NCBI GenBank assembly: GCA_032690845.1
Contig: CM064427.1
Span: forward strand, 6,149,501-6,213,500
DNA: 64,000 nt
Source: Eleusine coracana subsp. coracana
Taxonomy: Eukaryota > Streptophyta > Magnoliopsida > Poales > Poaceae
Reading direction: 5' to 3'
In this document: positions 35,053 to 45,747 of the stretch, piece after piece
How positions within the stretch are numbered: the first letter of the stretch is position 1
Layout: the number at the start of each line of letters is the position of its first letter
Translations under genes and position numbers: made by a program
Notes under the pieces: generated by a model
Told to the model about the DNA's origin: nothing
The model's input: the letters and a program-made list of their open reading frames with translations, nothing else
Database searches by the model: none

Positions 35053-36906
35053 ATGGTAGAAGATTAGAAGAGTCATAATGGAATGCTCTACACCGTGCAA
35101 AGCTTGCATGAGGTGTCCCAGAGGGACATGGCGCAAAGTGGAGCATGGCGACGATCGACGATTCGATCGGTGGAGTTAAACACTTTAAGCATGGTGGTTC
35201 AAACCGTCCGATGAGCTGCATTAATAGGGATCCGTCCACACATGGAGATCGGGTTGATAGTGGCTGGAGGCTGCTGTTCGATAGGGGCTGATCAGACGTG
35301 ATGGCTAAGTTCAACAGTGCGGCTAGAAGACGTCATGAACAATGGCGACGGCTTCGACTCGTGGTTAGACTGACGTGTGGTCAGTTTGATTGGAGCGGTT
35401 GTTGCGTGCTTGAGGTGGAGCAGCGATGGCGATGACGAAGGCCATTGTGGACTCGGCGTGTTTTAAGAGACAACTTGATTTTTTTGTTATTTCGTGATGA
35501 CGGCATGGTGCGTGATGCTTGATCTGACTCGACGGCTGGCTTAGGGCGGCATGTGGGACGGCCGACGGCGTCTAGGCACAAGGTGCAATGCTGCAAAGGC
35601 CGAGAACGTGCGAGAGCGGCAGTTCGTGAAAGCAGGCATACGCCGATACGCGTGGCGCATGTGGATTCGTGTGTGAATCGGAGTGCATTTGGAGGAGGGC
35701 ATCGTGCATGCGGTGGAAATCACATGCATGCACGGAGGTTTGACGTAAGGGAGACAAGATTGGGCCCACATGTGTTTGTTTTGAATACAAATCGGTATAC
35801 ATGCAGGTCAGGATGTTTAGCTTCCATACTAATTCAAGTATTGGCCTCGTGAGAGCATTTCTAAGAGATTAGTTAAAAATAGATAGCTAAAATTTTGATT
35901 GAGCTATTATGTAAAATAAAATACTAGTCAAAAATTAAGCAAACCCAACAGACTATCTAAATCTGGACTCTCTATTTTTTAAAAAACAGTCCACGTCAGT
36001 TTTTTCCCAAACCGGATCGTGCGTGCGCCCGTCCTAGGAACAAGATCTCTGACGCGCATCAAAGACTCAGAGGACAATGCGCTCGATCGATCTGAAATCC
36101 TCCTTGACTGTTTACTTGGTTTGTGCCATCGGTTCAGTCTCATACATGATTTAGGCAACTAATTGAAAAGGACCTCGTTCAGCCCATGTAGTTGGAATCA
36201 ATATCTCAATCAAAATTCATTCCATGGAGCGGAGGAGAGCACAGACGCAGGCTAGGTATTTGTGGCGAGCGGTTTTCACGGGATGGAGAGCGTTCCGATT
36301 TAGAGATTCATTTAGCGTATTTGTTGCAAACGTGTTTTATGACATAATAGCTATATTTAAAATGAAAATGGATTATAAAGAGTCTCTTGGAGATGCTCTG
36401 ATACTCCGTTTCGTTCGCAAGTCAGAAAGGATCGTGTACAAACAAGAAAGGAAAGGGCAGCGGCTGGTGGAGTCCGTGTTGTTGTAGACTCTCTACGTCC
36501 CTCGGTTCGGCCATAAAAACACAGGAGTCTACGAAGATTGCATCAGAAGGCAATCGGCTATTCGTGAACCGGTGCTTGCGATGGTTGACGGCGAACCACA
36601 GGCAGCGATCGAGCGGGTTGGCTTCGTTGTGTGCAAGAGGCATGATAGTCGACGGGGCTCAAGAGTGGCGTGGTGTACACAGGTGGGGTACGGTGAAGGC
36701 ATACGTGTTGTAGAAGGAGCAATCACGCAGGGAGGCGTGTGCAGCTCAACGGCAAGCATACGCGGCAGCGTGTCCAGGCAGGATATGGGAGGACGCGGTG
36801 GCGTGCTTGAGCGTGCATGAGGCACATGGCTTCGATGTGCGGTGTGCGCGTGTGACGACGTGGTGCACGTGTGAAGGTTCTTTCGGCGATCCGTGGTAAC
36901 AGACGG
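35053..36906 (+). other. leader of element G (contains a nested MITE)
   Basis: Long untranslated region before gag, unusually long for a copia element even after subtracting the nested 548-bp element. Short frames on both strands (many His/Arg/Cys-rich) show no recognisable domain. Confidence 0.55.
35852..36399. mobile_element. MITE nested in element G, 548 bp
   Basis: Imperfect terminal inverted repeats AGAGCATTTCTAAGAGA and (inverted) AGAGCATCTCCAAGAGA, 15 of 17 matching. Internal sequence is non-coding. The AGAGCATCTCC-type terminus is common among grass MITEs. I could not define a clear target duplication, so the superfamily is left open. Confidence 0.65.
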
Positions 36907-37600
36907 ATGGTGTCGATGTCGTGCAAATTCGCGGTGATGAAGTTTGACGGAACTGGCAACTACGGGCTTTGGTAGACAAAAGTCAAGGACTTGCTGGCGC
37001 AGCAGGGGGTCCTGAAGGCTTTGAGCGACAAAAAGTCGGCCAAGGTAGATGATGAGAAGTGGGAGGAGATGCAAGCGTAAGCAGTGGCAACAATCAGGTT
37101 ATGTCTCTCCGATCAAATCATGTACCATGTCATAGAGGAGACGTCACCAAAGGCAATTTGGGATAACTTGGACAAGCAATTCATGTCCAAAACTACGACT
37201 CAGAAGCTGTATTTGAAGCAAAAGCTATATGAGCTAAAGATGCAGGAGGGAGCAGATCTTGTTGAGCATAGTAATGTCTTCAATCAAGTTGTGGCTGACC
37301 TTGTGAAGGTGGAGGTGAAGCTTGATGATGAGGACAAGGCCATTATTCTTTTGTGTTCCTTGCCGAGTTCTTATGAGCACTTAGTTACTACGTTGACATA
37401 TGGCAAAACTGAAGTTAAGATGGAAGATATCATAACAACATTGTTTCCTCATGATCAGAGGATCAAGATCAATAATGCTGATAATAGTAGTTCCACTGGA
37501 GATGCTTTGGTGGTCAAGAGTGATCGAGGGAGGGAGACCGACAAGAAGAAGAAGAAGGGACCGAATGCTACAAGTGCAAGGAGTAGGGACATATGAGGAG
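36907..37600 (+). pseudogene. gag of copia element G (stops and frameshift)
   Basis: ATG at 36907 begins KFDGTGNYGLW; TAG at 36973 and TAA at 37078 interrupt the frame. After these, 170 codons are open: LSDQIMYHVIEETSPKAIWD, MSKTTTQKLYLKQKLYELKM, LLCSLPSSYEHLVTTL. This is the copia gag (UBN2-type) domain. Just before the zinc knuckle the frame shifts: CYKCKE*GHMRRDC at about 37567-37608 has CX2CX4HX4C spacing with a TAG inside. Confidence 0.88.
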
Positions 37601-38153
37601 GGATTGTCCGGAGGTAAAGAAGAAGGACGTGACAAATGTTGTGGTTTCTAGGAAGGATGATTCGGATAGTGTCGGTGATATTCTTGTGCTATCAAGTGAG
37701 AAGTCTTGTGATGGATAAGAAGCGTGATTATTGGATTCTGTAAGTTCGTTTCATGCGACATCTAGGAAGGAGTGGTTCTCTTCATATGTCGAGGGTGGCT
37801 TTGGTTTTGCTCACTTGGGAGGTGACACAGATCATTGTGTTGTGGAAGTTGTCAAGATCAAGTTAACAATGTATGATGGACAAGAGGTGCTATTCAAGGG
37901 TGTGCGACATGTGCCAGGACTTAGAAAGAATCTAATCTCGCTTGGCATTCTGCATGGAGAAGGTTGGTTATATCAGGTGATGCCTAAAAGGAGGACCTTG
38001 AGAGTGATGCGGGATGACAAGACTGTGGTGATAGGCGAGAAGTCGGATGCACATCACTACAAGCTGAAAGGTGGAGTCATGGAGGATGGAGCTACACATG
38101 TTGTGATATTCAGTCCTTGTGGCGAGGTGGCCTCGCTGGGCTGTTCGAAGTGA
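37601..38153 (+). pseudogene. protease region of copia element G, catalytic motif altered
   Basis: Frame from 37731 has LDSVSSFHATSRKEWFSSY where copia proteases have LDSGASxHM; the Gly after Asp-Ser is Val. Then VKIKLTMYDGQEVLFKGVRHVPGLRKNLISLGILHGEG, the usual copia protease tail, and HYKLKGGVMEDG, the beginning of the pre-integrase segment. No HHCC finger follows: the frame ends at 38153 and the LTR starts at 38243. Confidence 0.88.
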
Positions 38154-38242
38154 GCAGCAGAGGAGGTGACTCAAGTCTGCGTATATGGAGGTTCGAGCAT
38201 GGACAACTTTAGGATGGCGTGCATATTCGTCAAGGTGCAGTT

Positions 38243-38691
38243 TGTTGTATTTGTGTCGAATATGTGTACACATGTTGGTTATAAATTAGACTTGAGTCGT
38301 ATTAGGTGGTTAGGGATAGAGTTTGTGTCGGACTTGTATTCCTGGGCCTCATATATACGTGGGAGTACTACCGTTGTAACTGTGAGACGACAGATGTGTA
38401 GTAGGCAAGGGGCGGCATCGGTCGGAGCGGTGCGCCCAAGGGGCGGCCAGGCCGTGCACCCGTGTGCTCCTGACACTGGTATTGCTACTGATATTATAGG
38501 AAGGAGCACCCATAGTCATGCCCCGAGGATGTAAGAACATCACTGAACCTCCATAGTCATGCCCCGAGGATGTAAGAACATCGCTAAACCTCGTTAAAAA
38601 ATATTGTGTCTTAGCGTCATTCTCTTTTCTGTGATCTTGTGTTTATGGCTGATGATCCTAGGGTACCACTTCCGCGGTTGGTTTTCTAACA
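38243..38691 (+). repeat. 3' LTR of copia element G with a 41-bp internal duplication
   Basis: 449 bp, TGTTGTATTTG ... TTTTCTAACA. A 41-bp segment (CCATAGTCATGCCCCGAGG ...) is present twice in tandem at about 38508-38589. This accounts exactly for the length difference to the 408-bp 5' LTR. Confidence 0.92.
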
Positions 38692-38696
38692 GATTC

Positions 38697-39230
38697 GGTC
38701 TTCGCTTTTTAGCCTAGCTCCGTTGATGCAGCTAGCGTGAGCACAAGTGGGGTTAGCTTCAGTCAACACACACCGCCTGCACTCGACTCCAATCATTCAC
38801 CACCCCCGCAGCTAGGGTTACCGCTCCCCCAATCATTCTCACCTCTCACTCTCGTGTTGCCTCCTCTCACTCTCACCCTCACGCCTCCCTCTCTCTCTCT
38901 CTCTCTCATATCTGTTGTTGTTTAGTGCATTTATTAGTTTTTAAAACTGAGTTAGAAATCCTGGCTTGGCGCCAAAATAGGAGAAACACCTGACTTGGTG
39001 CCAAATCGAAAACCTCCTTGACGCCAAAATTGTAGCTGGGGACCATCGAAACTGGGTGGTAACATCATGGTGACCAGATTTCTCGTGCATGTGCGATACC
39101 AATCACTTCCACCCTGCACCAACTCATGTAACACAGTCCCAAAAACAGGCAAACAAACACATACTCCATCAGACCAGGCCGAAGCTACAATAGGCAACCA
39201 AGCTAAGGGGGTTGCACCTGCGGATGTAGG
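38697..39230. other. unassigned DNA with a TC simple repeat
   Basis: C-rich non-coding sequence with a (TC)n tract at about 38888-38909. It continues, across copia element H, at 45748; the joint GTAGG is the H target site (39226-39230). No gene supported. Confidence 0.5.
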
Positions 39231-39475
39231 TGTTCAGTTATCGATGATCACAGGAACGTAGATCGAAGTAAAGAACAAAAACTAAAAGTAACAAGAATAG
39301 AGGAGATGAAATTCTTTATTGAATAATTCTGGCGAAATTACAAAGGGGTGTCTCCTCAACTATTTATAAGGGGGAAACCCTACTTCGTGTTAGGCCCCAA
39401 TTTGATAACGAGACCACATGGGCCAGGAGTCCTTCTTCTAGCAGGTGGGCCTGGCCCAATAAGAGTTTTACAACA
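39231..39475 (-). repeat. 3' LTR of copia element H
   Basis: 245 bp; minus strand TGTTGTAAAACTC ... CGATAACTGAACA. A TATA box CTTATAAATA (minus) lies at 39361-39370. Very short LTR for a 6.5-kb element. Confidence 0.9.
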
Positions 39476-40250
39476 CTCCCCCTTGGGCTCTTTATCACGA
39501 TAAATATGCCTCATAAAAACTCCTTAAAAACCCAGTGAGAAAAATAAAGAAAAGAGCACATACTACCATTACTTGTGTTGCACGCACTGCCTCATCAAAA
39601 ACCTTAATGAGAAAACTTCATATGAAAAACTCATAAGGGAAAAAGAGTACAATGCTATAATCTTCGTGATTAATAATTATCGATCATCATGAACGATATG
39701 CATTATCTTCGAGATAATACTTTAATTTGGGAATGTGATGTACGTAGAGAAGTTCTCCCCTTATTCCAAGCACTTCTTTAAGTCTGTCATGTCAATACCA
39801 TATCGACACCTTTTAAAAGTGTAAACCGATAATGCATTTATGAATATATCTGCATGATTATCACAATATCGGACATGTGTTACCAAAATCTCTTCCTTTT
39901 CTTACAATTCATGCGTATGAAGAATTTTGGATAACATATGCTTTTGACATGTTCGACTTTATGTATCCCGATTATATTTGTGCAATACAAGCTCTATTAT
40001 CTTCATAGATAATTCTAGGGGATAGAATGTGCATCACTCCATAAGACTCCAATATATGGCTTGACATCCTCCTGAGCCAGGTACATTTCTCAACAGCTTC
40101 AAATATTGCGATGATCTCATAGTGATTGGTTGATCTAGCAACTATCAAGTGCTTTGTTGACGATTCACTTATGCATTCTTTGAAAGTAATATGAGATCTG
40201 CAATTCCTCTCGGATACCGTAGGATTTGCTTGTTTCCATTCCAATGTCAC
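39476..40250 (-). pseudogene. RNase H C-terminal fragment of copia element H
   Basis: Minus-strand frame 40250-39972 encodes LIVARSTNHYEIIAIFEAVEKCTWLRR and IIYEDNRACIAQI. These are the copia RNase H landmarks (STxxSE..A, then YEDNxACI.QI). Downstream (39970-39480) the expected C-terminal tail is unreadable: multiple stops. The polypurine tract adjoins the LTR. Confidence 0.8.
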
Positions 40251-43200
40251 ATGCTCAATGTCAATTTGTATCTTGCTAGTAGATGCATTGTCTCGTCAAA
40301 AACCTTACGTGAGAAACCTTCAAGTAAAACTCACAAAGGAAAAAATTACAATACATATCCTTCATGAATAAGAGAATCGATCTTCATGATCAAAACAAAT
40401 AAGTGATACTATTCAATATGCTCCCCCTCATATGGACATTCCTTGAACTTCGTGTTCAATGTCTTTGTCATACATTCTTCAAAAATGCATATAATCAATG
40501 ATAAAAATATTATCATAGTGCTAAGTCTTGAAAAACTTTTCTCACAATTCTTCTACGATTGTAATAAGAGCAATGGAGCAATGTGCTTCGTGCACGTATA
40601 GTTTGACATAGTCAAATTAGCACTTATTTGAAAGTAGAAGTTGCTACAATAATGCAACATTCAATAGATATCTTCAAGATCGTACACCAGTCTTTATTTC
40701 TAGTTGGGGATTACACCAAATACCTTCATGGTATCATATGAAATCATATTTCTGTTGCTAGCATGTACTTCGAAGTACTTATGATTCTATATTCATCGAA
40801 TCGGGTCAAAATCCTTAAAGGATCATCGGTGTTTATTTCATATTTCGACTGGTAAAGTCATTCATTAACTTATTCCTTCGTAGAGGTATCTCTTCCATGG
40901 AAATACTCTTCATGAGACTTTGGATTAAGTGATGCTTCTTCGTGGATGCATTTCTTCAATGAGATGCTCTTCGTGAGACTTCTTATCACAAATAATTCAA
41001 ATGTTACAATATTAAATTCTTCAAGAATTTCATCATATGGATTTACATAATCCACTTGATTCACTGTATTTATTCAATGTCTTGCCAGAAATAATCAGAA
41101 CATTTCATGAGTAGGAGTAGAAGTCTTCGTGACTATGAACCATAAATTTCACCATTATTTATGCTTCATCCTCAATTGCTTATTCATTGACCCGATATAA
41201 ATGTTGCAAGCATTTATGCCATGGACTTTGTTTCCGGATCCGGATTCTCATAAGAGAAACAATAGCAATATTTCAGAGGAAATGATGTTAACAATACTTC
41301 AATTCTCTCCCACTTTCATCTTTCAAGATGATTCAATACCATATCATGGTTGTTCTGTATTCTCATACTATATATGCGCGCTTATAGTAATGGGTTCATC
41401 TTCATGATGCTCTCCTCGTGAGATCATTTCTTCGTGAAATTTTTGAGCGAGGATTTTCTTTAATGATTTCATTCATGAATTTGGTAGTTCCATAATCCAA
41501 AGGCATCATTATAGCTTTTAGAGTGATCAGCTCTAGAATTTATAATTATTCATAAGAATGAAATAAATGACTTCTATGTCATTCTACCATGATGATATAT
41601 GTGCAGGCGTCCCTGTAATATATCAATTCATTGCCCATTTTACTTCATGTAAAATATAGCTTCTAGTTTATAACTTCAAGTTTCACTCCTCTTTGCTTTA
41701 ATGCAAATTTATCTGGTCTTCATTTGAGCGCTTCATGCTTGTGCGTAAATACATTCCTTCGAGGAATATTGATGATCATGATCATTTTTCTTCTTGAAAA
41801 TATGTAAGGCATTAATTCTACGGGCATTCTCTCCCCCTAATGCCGTCATCAGATCATTCAGTAGCATATTTACAAATATATCCCCTATGATGAGCTTCAG
41901 CGATGTACCTTTTAGATTGGTTCATCTCTCACTTTATGTGAGTGCCCATTCATATATGCTATTATGGTGAAAATTCTTCAATAATTTCACACACATTCTT
42001 CAAATTCATATGCAGTGAATTGGACATGCTCAAAGATGATGTCGGGTTTCTTCTCCTTCTTTGCAACAAATATAAACTACAAGTTTATAAAGGCAAGAGG
42101 TTTCTGCAAGAAATCCATACATACCAAGTTGTATTTTCCGCAAATGGATTACGTGTTCATTCATTGTAAATCCACTTACTCATACTCAATTGAGTAAATT
42201 CTATCCCATATACCGTATTATTTTTACTGATTTGAATCTTCATGGCATAATGTTGATATGGTCTACGAGCCATATCAAATTGAGAGAACATAGAATGAGT
42301 GGCATGCAATCCATCTCCATGGGAATAGTAGAAATACAATGTAGAAAATTTTTGTTAGTCATTCTTCATGAAGACATATAAATTGCTATGGCAAAATATA
42401 CATGTAGCTTCGTGCGACTAATCTCTCCACAGTAAAATTCTCTCCCTCATCATACCAAAAATTAACTTCAAGTATATGTTTCATGCATTTCTGACAATAT
42501 ATTGTAATGCAACCATACTACAAGTATGATTCATTTGGTATGACTCTCATGTACAAAATATAAAAACATGAGTTGGGTGAAATACAGATCACATCTTCAA
42601 GGCTAAAATGATTATCTGAAATCAATTATATAGCCAATGTTCTCCAGTTACCTTCGTGGTAACAATTAATCTACGAGATCAATTATTGCTTGAGTTGATA
42701 GTATCACTGCGTGTGATATATATATCAATGTGCCCAGCAAAATACTGCTTCATGTAATCAATTGCGACCTTTGTATGATTAGAGTCTGCATGCACATCTT
42801 CATTTCTTCATTACTAAGGGATGAGATCATCATCAAGAGCTAAATCTTCATGATTATTGCTCAATCCTTCATGATCAAGAGCCATTGTACTCCATGATAC
42901 AATAATATATAAACAATAGAGTAAGACAATGTCTTGTCTTCGTGAGAGTAGATAGGTAAACCACCTAAATTCTTTCGAGAGATAAATTTGATTCTAGGTA
43001 GTCTAGGAGACTACTTGGAATTCTTCATGCACACCTTCTTTCAACTCAAAATAAATGATCTTTCTTGGTCTTATAATCTAGAATTCATCTTCATGGTGTC
43101 TTCTATGGGGAGTAAGACTATACCGGTCTACTCAAAGCGTTCATGCAATGAGTCCCACAAGACATTTGAGCTTCTTTCAGTTATATATTCATCCTTTAAT

Positions 43201-43450
43201 GTAACACTTAAATGACGCCTTAGAAAAAAAAATAGGGCTTCAGCTTGCTCCGCTTCTGTTGCGGAAGAATCTTCTTGGTTGGGAAAAACCGTCTTCAAAA
43301 AGATCCTTACTACTAAGGAGTATTTCGGCATCAAGTGCCCATGATCGATACTAATATCCATTAAGAGCTTCAAACTCCCTCTTCATGAGGTCAGACATCT
43401 GCGAGATGTCATTGTGCAAAGGATTACTTCATGTATCCAAATAATATATC
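40251..43450 (-). other. decayed interior of element H rich in CTTCATGA/CTTCGTGA words
   Basis: No readable integrase or RT. The AT-rich sequence contains more than twenty occurrences of CTTCATGA, CTTCGTGA and one-base variants, often about 15 bp apart (for example 40892, 40908, 40938, 40953, 40967). A short minus-strand piece at 43373-43128 (ARGHLMPKYSLVVRIF-like) has no recognisable motif. Confidence 0.5.
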
Positions 43451-44370
43451 CAAGTAACTGGGGGCATAACAAAAACTTCATGTTTAAATTATTTTATGGT
43501 GTTTCTGCATAAAAACGACCAATCAACCGTAAAAACGGTATAATATAAGGACCGTAGTCCATTTTGCTTACATATGAAAAATTCGGGGTGTTATCTGCAA
43601 AATAACACTCTCCCGTGAAATTTCTTGTCATTTTGCAAATTTCATGGGTCAATGGTAATTTTCATAATCACCAGGGACCTATATGCAAATTATATTATGG
43701 GAGTATATTTGAAAAAATCAAGGTTATTTCTACGAGAAAAACCAGGATTTGATCATAATATCCAACAATTCTGGGGTGTTATATGCAACATAATACTCTT
43801 GCAAAATTTCTATTTATTCTGCATTTTCTGTGTCCCCATGATAATTTTCATAATTCCCAAGGACTTCTCTACAAAATTCTAGCTTTGAGTTGATTTCTGA
43901 AAAATGTCAGGTGGTTTCTGCAAGAAAACCATCACTTGATCCAGAATTTCTAGGGAGTAATGACTCCTGAAAAAGTCGAGGTTGTTTCTGCATGAAACTA
44001 GGACTTAACCACAAAATCCTAAAATTTTGAGGGCTTACTTTCAAAATATTCAGATATTTTCACAAGGTAAAGTGGTATAATAAAAACTGCATGTTTTAGT
44101 TATTTTTATTGGTATTTCTGCATAAAAATAACCAATAAACCGTGAAAACGGAATAATATAAGGACTATAGTCCATCTTGATATAAATCTGGAAAATTCCG
44201 GGGTGTTATAAGCAAAATAACACATTCTCGTGAAATTTTTTCTGTGATTTTCTGGTAATTTTCATAATTTTCAGGGGTCTTCTGCAAAAATTGGGTCTGT
44301 TTCTGCAAAAAACAGAAAATCCCAAAATTTTGAGAACTTCTTTACAAAATTTCCAGATATTTTTCGCTGA
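43451..44370. repeat. degenerate tandem repeat array, period about 205 bp
   Basis: Words GGGGTGTTAT near 43587, 43794 and 44204, and AATTTTCATAAT near 43660, 43842 and 44258, recur at about 205 bp or twice that. Copies near 43463 and 44083 align over more than 180 bases with visible substitutions. Lies inside element H. Confidence 0.65.
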
Positions 44371-44378
44371 TCGGACTT

Positions 44379-44460
44379 TTAATGGGCCAAAACCCGGCCC
44401 AAAGATTAAGTCCGACCCGTTTTTCTTGTAGATGGTATAAATAGGGTTAAAACCCTAATT
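44379..44460 (+). promoter_or_regulatory. plus-strand promoter with site II motifs, TATA box and telo-box inside element H
   Basis: TGGGCC (44383-44388) and GGCCCA (44397-44402) are site II motifs, TATAAATA is at 44436-44443, and AAACCCTAA (telo-box) is at 44450-44458. In plants this combination marks promoters of ribosomal-protein and other housekeeping genes. It points opposite to element H. It is followed by a pyrimidine-rich leader and a GC-rich segment (44470-45246) and a possible intron (donor GTAAGT at about 45246, acceptor TTGTTGTTGTAG at about 45310). Confidence 0.45.
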
Positions 44461-45310
44461 TTCTTTCACTTGTTTTCTTTCTTCTTCCTTTCCCAACCGG
44501 CCAGCCGCCACTTTCTTCTTCCCTTTCTTCTTCCTCCCCACCGAACCACCTTCTTTCCTTCTCTTCTTCTCTTCACCAGATCCAGCGACCAGTGCCCAGA
44601 TCCAGAGTGCAACACCTCATGCGCACGCGCCGCAACATGCTATCCCGAGACCATGACGCGCGGGCAACCATCGGCGTGCGCTCGCGGGGGCGCGGGGGGG
44701 CGGGGGGGGGGGGGGGGGGGGGCAACGCGCGAGCTGCCGTCAGCGGCAGGCGCTGCACGCGTGGCGCCGGCTAGGCCTCGACGGAATCCTGCGGGAGTGG
44801 GCCAAGCGAGCGCCAGCGGCGGGGCAGCGCTGGCTGGAGTCCAGCGAGCCGAGCGCGCGCTGGACGCACCGCGGGCGGGCCCGGATCTTGCCCTTTCCTC
44901 TTTTTTTTCTTTCTCTTTTTTTTTCTTCAACTTGTTGTAATGTATGGAACCGAATCCAATGTTTGGAGGGGCCGAATCTGAGCTAACAATAACCAGATCT
45001 GAGCCATCCCGAAATGGATCTCGAGATTTTTCTTCTTTTTTCTTGTGGATCCGGTCACCTTCACCACTAGGGTCAGGGTAGATCCGGTCTTTTCTTCTTA
45101 CCATCTTCGTGGCTCGCGTCGGCGGAGGGCACTCACGCGGCTCTTTTTTCGAACTTCTGGACGTACCTCGCTTTGGATCTGAATATCTCAGATCCTTCCC
45201 TTGCCGGTTCCAGATCCGGTTAGGGTTGGGAGATTTCGAACGCGTAAGTGTCGTTAATCTGATTTTGTTATTTCATGGTGCCGCCTCCTATGGCGGGCTT
45301 TTGTTGTTGT

Positions 45311-45432
45311 AGATCTTGACTGCAACGAGTCAAGATTTTTGTGGCGATCTACTAGACAGATCTTGACTGCAACGAGTCAAAATTTTTGTGGTGATCTCCT
45401 GGACAGATCTTGACTGCAACGAGTCAAGATAC
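45311..45432. repeat. 47-bp tandem repeat
   Basis: AGATCTTGACTGCAACGAG starts at 45311, 45358 and 45405. Each unit contains the inverted pair TCTTGACT / AGTCAAGA. The third unit is partial. Located just inside the primer site of element H. Confidence 0.85.
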
Positions 45433-45483
45433 AAAATTAATCAAAAATCATACCTTTAATCGCCAAGTAGATGGCCGGCTCTA

Positions 45484-45501
45484 TAGAGCATGCTGATAAC
45501 G
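45484..45501 (-). other. primer binding site of element H
   Basis: Minus-strand CGTTATCAGCATGCTC directly after the LTR end ACTCAACA, the tRNA-derived form used by a group of plant copia elements. Confidence 0.75.
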
Positions 45502-45742
45502 TGTTGAGTTATCGACGATCGCAGACACGTAGATCGAAGTAAAGAACGAAAACTAAAAGTAACAAGAATAGAGGAGACGAAATTCTTTATTGAATAATTC
45601 TGACAAAATTACAAAGGGCGTCTCCTCAACTATTTATAAAAAAGAAACCCTACTTCGTGTTAAACTCCAATTTAATAACAAGACCATATAGGCCAGGAGT
45701 CCTTCTAGAAGGTTGTCCTGGCCCCATAAAAGTTTTACAACA
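45502..45742 (-). repeat. 5' LTR of copia element H
   Basis: 241 bp, aligned with 39231-39475 over its full length with many differences and a few short indels. Confidence 0.9.
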
Positions 45743-45747
45743 GTAGG

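Larger units (their letters stand above)
34624..38691 (+). mobile_element. Ty1/copia retrotransposon G, complete ends, pol deleted
   Basis: Two LTRs (34624-35031 and 38243-38691) in direct orientation, flanked by a perfect 5-bp duplication GATTC (34619-34623, 38692-38696). Primer site after the left LTR, then a 1.85-kb leader with a nested MITE, gag, zinc knuckle and protease. Integrase, RT and RNase H are absent: sequence passes from the protease region to the 3' LTR in about 100 bases. The element therefore moved as a non-autonomous derivative or lost pol after insertion. Confidence 0.93.
39231..45742 (-). mobile_element. Ty1/copia retrotransposon H, complete ends, decayed interior
   Basis: Direct LTRs at 39231-39475 and 45502-45742, flanked by GTAGG on both sides (39226-39230, 45743-45747). 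Minus orientation is fixed by a polypurine tract (minus AAGGGGGAG, next to 39475), by a primer site CGTTATCAGCATGCTC next to the right LTR, and by an RNase H fragment on the minus strand. CGTTATCAGCACG-type primer sites occur in one group of plant copia elements. The interior is almost fully decayed and has unusual repeats. Confidence 0.9.

Noticed and set aside
44470..45104. Ala/Gly-rich frames on both strands around a long G run
   Set aside because: Low complexity, poly-G and pyrimidine-rich DNA; no conserved domain. Kept only as exon-like DNA behind a promoter.
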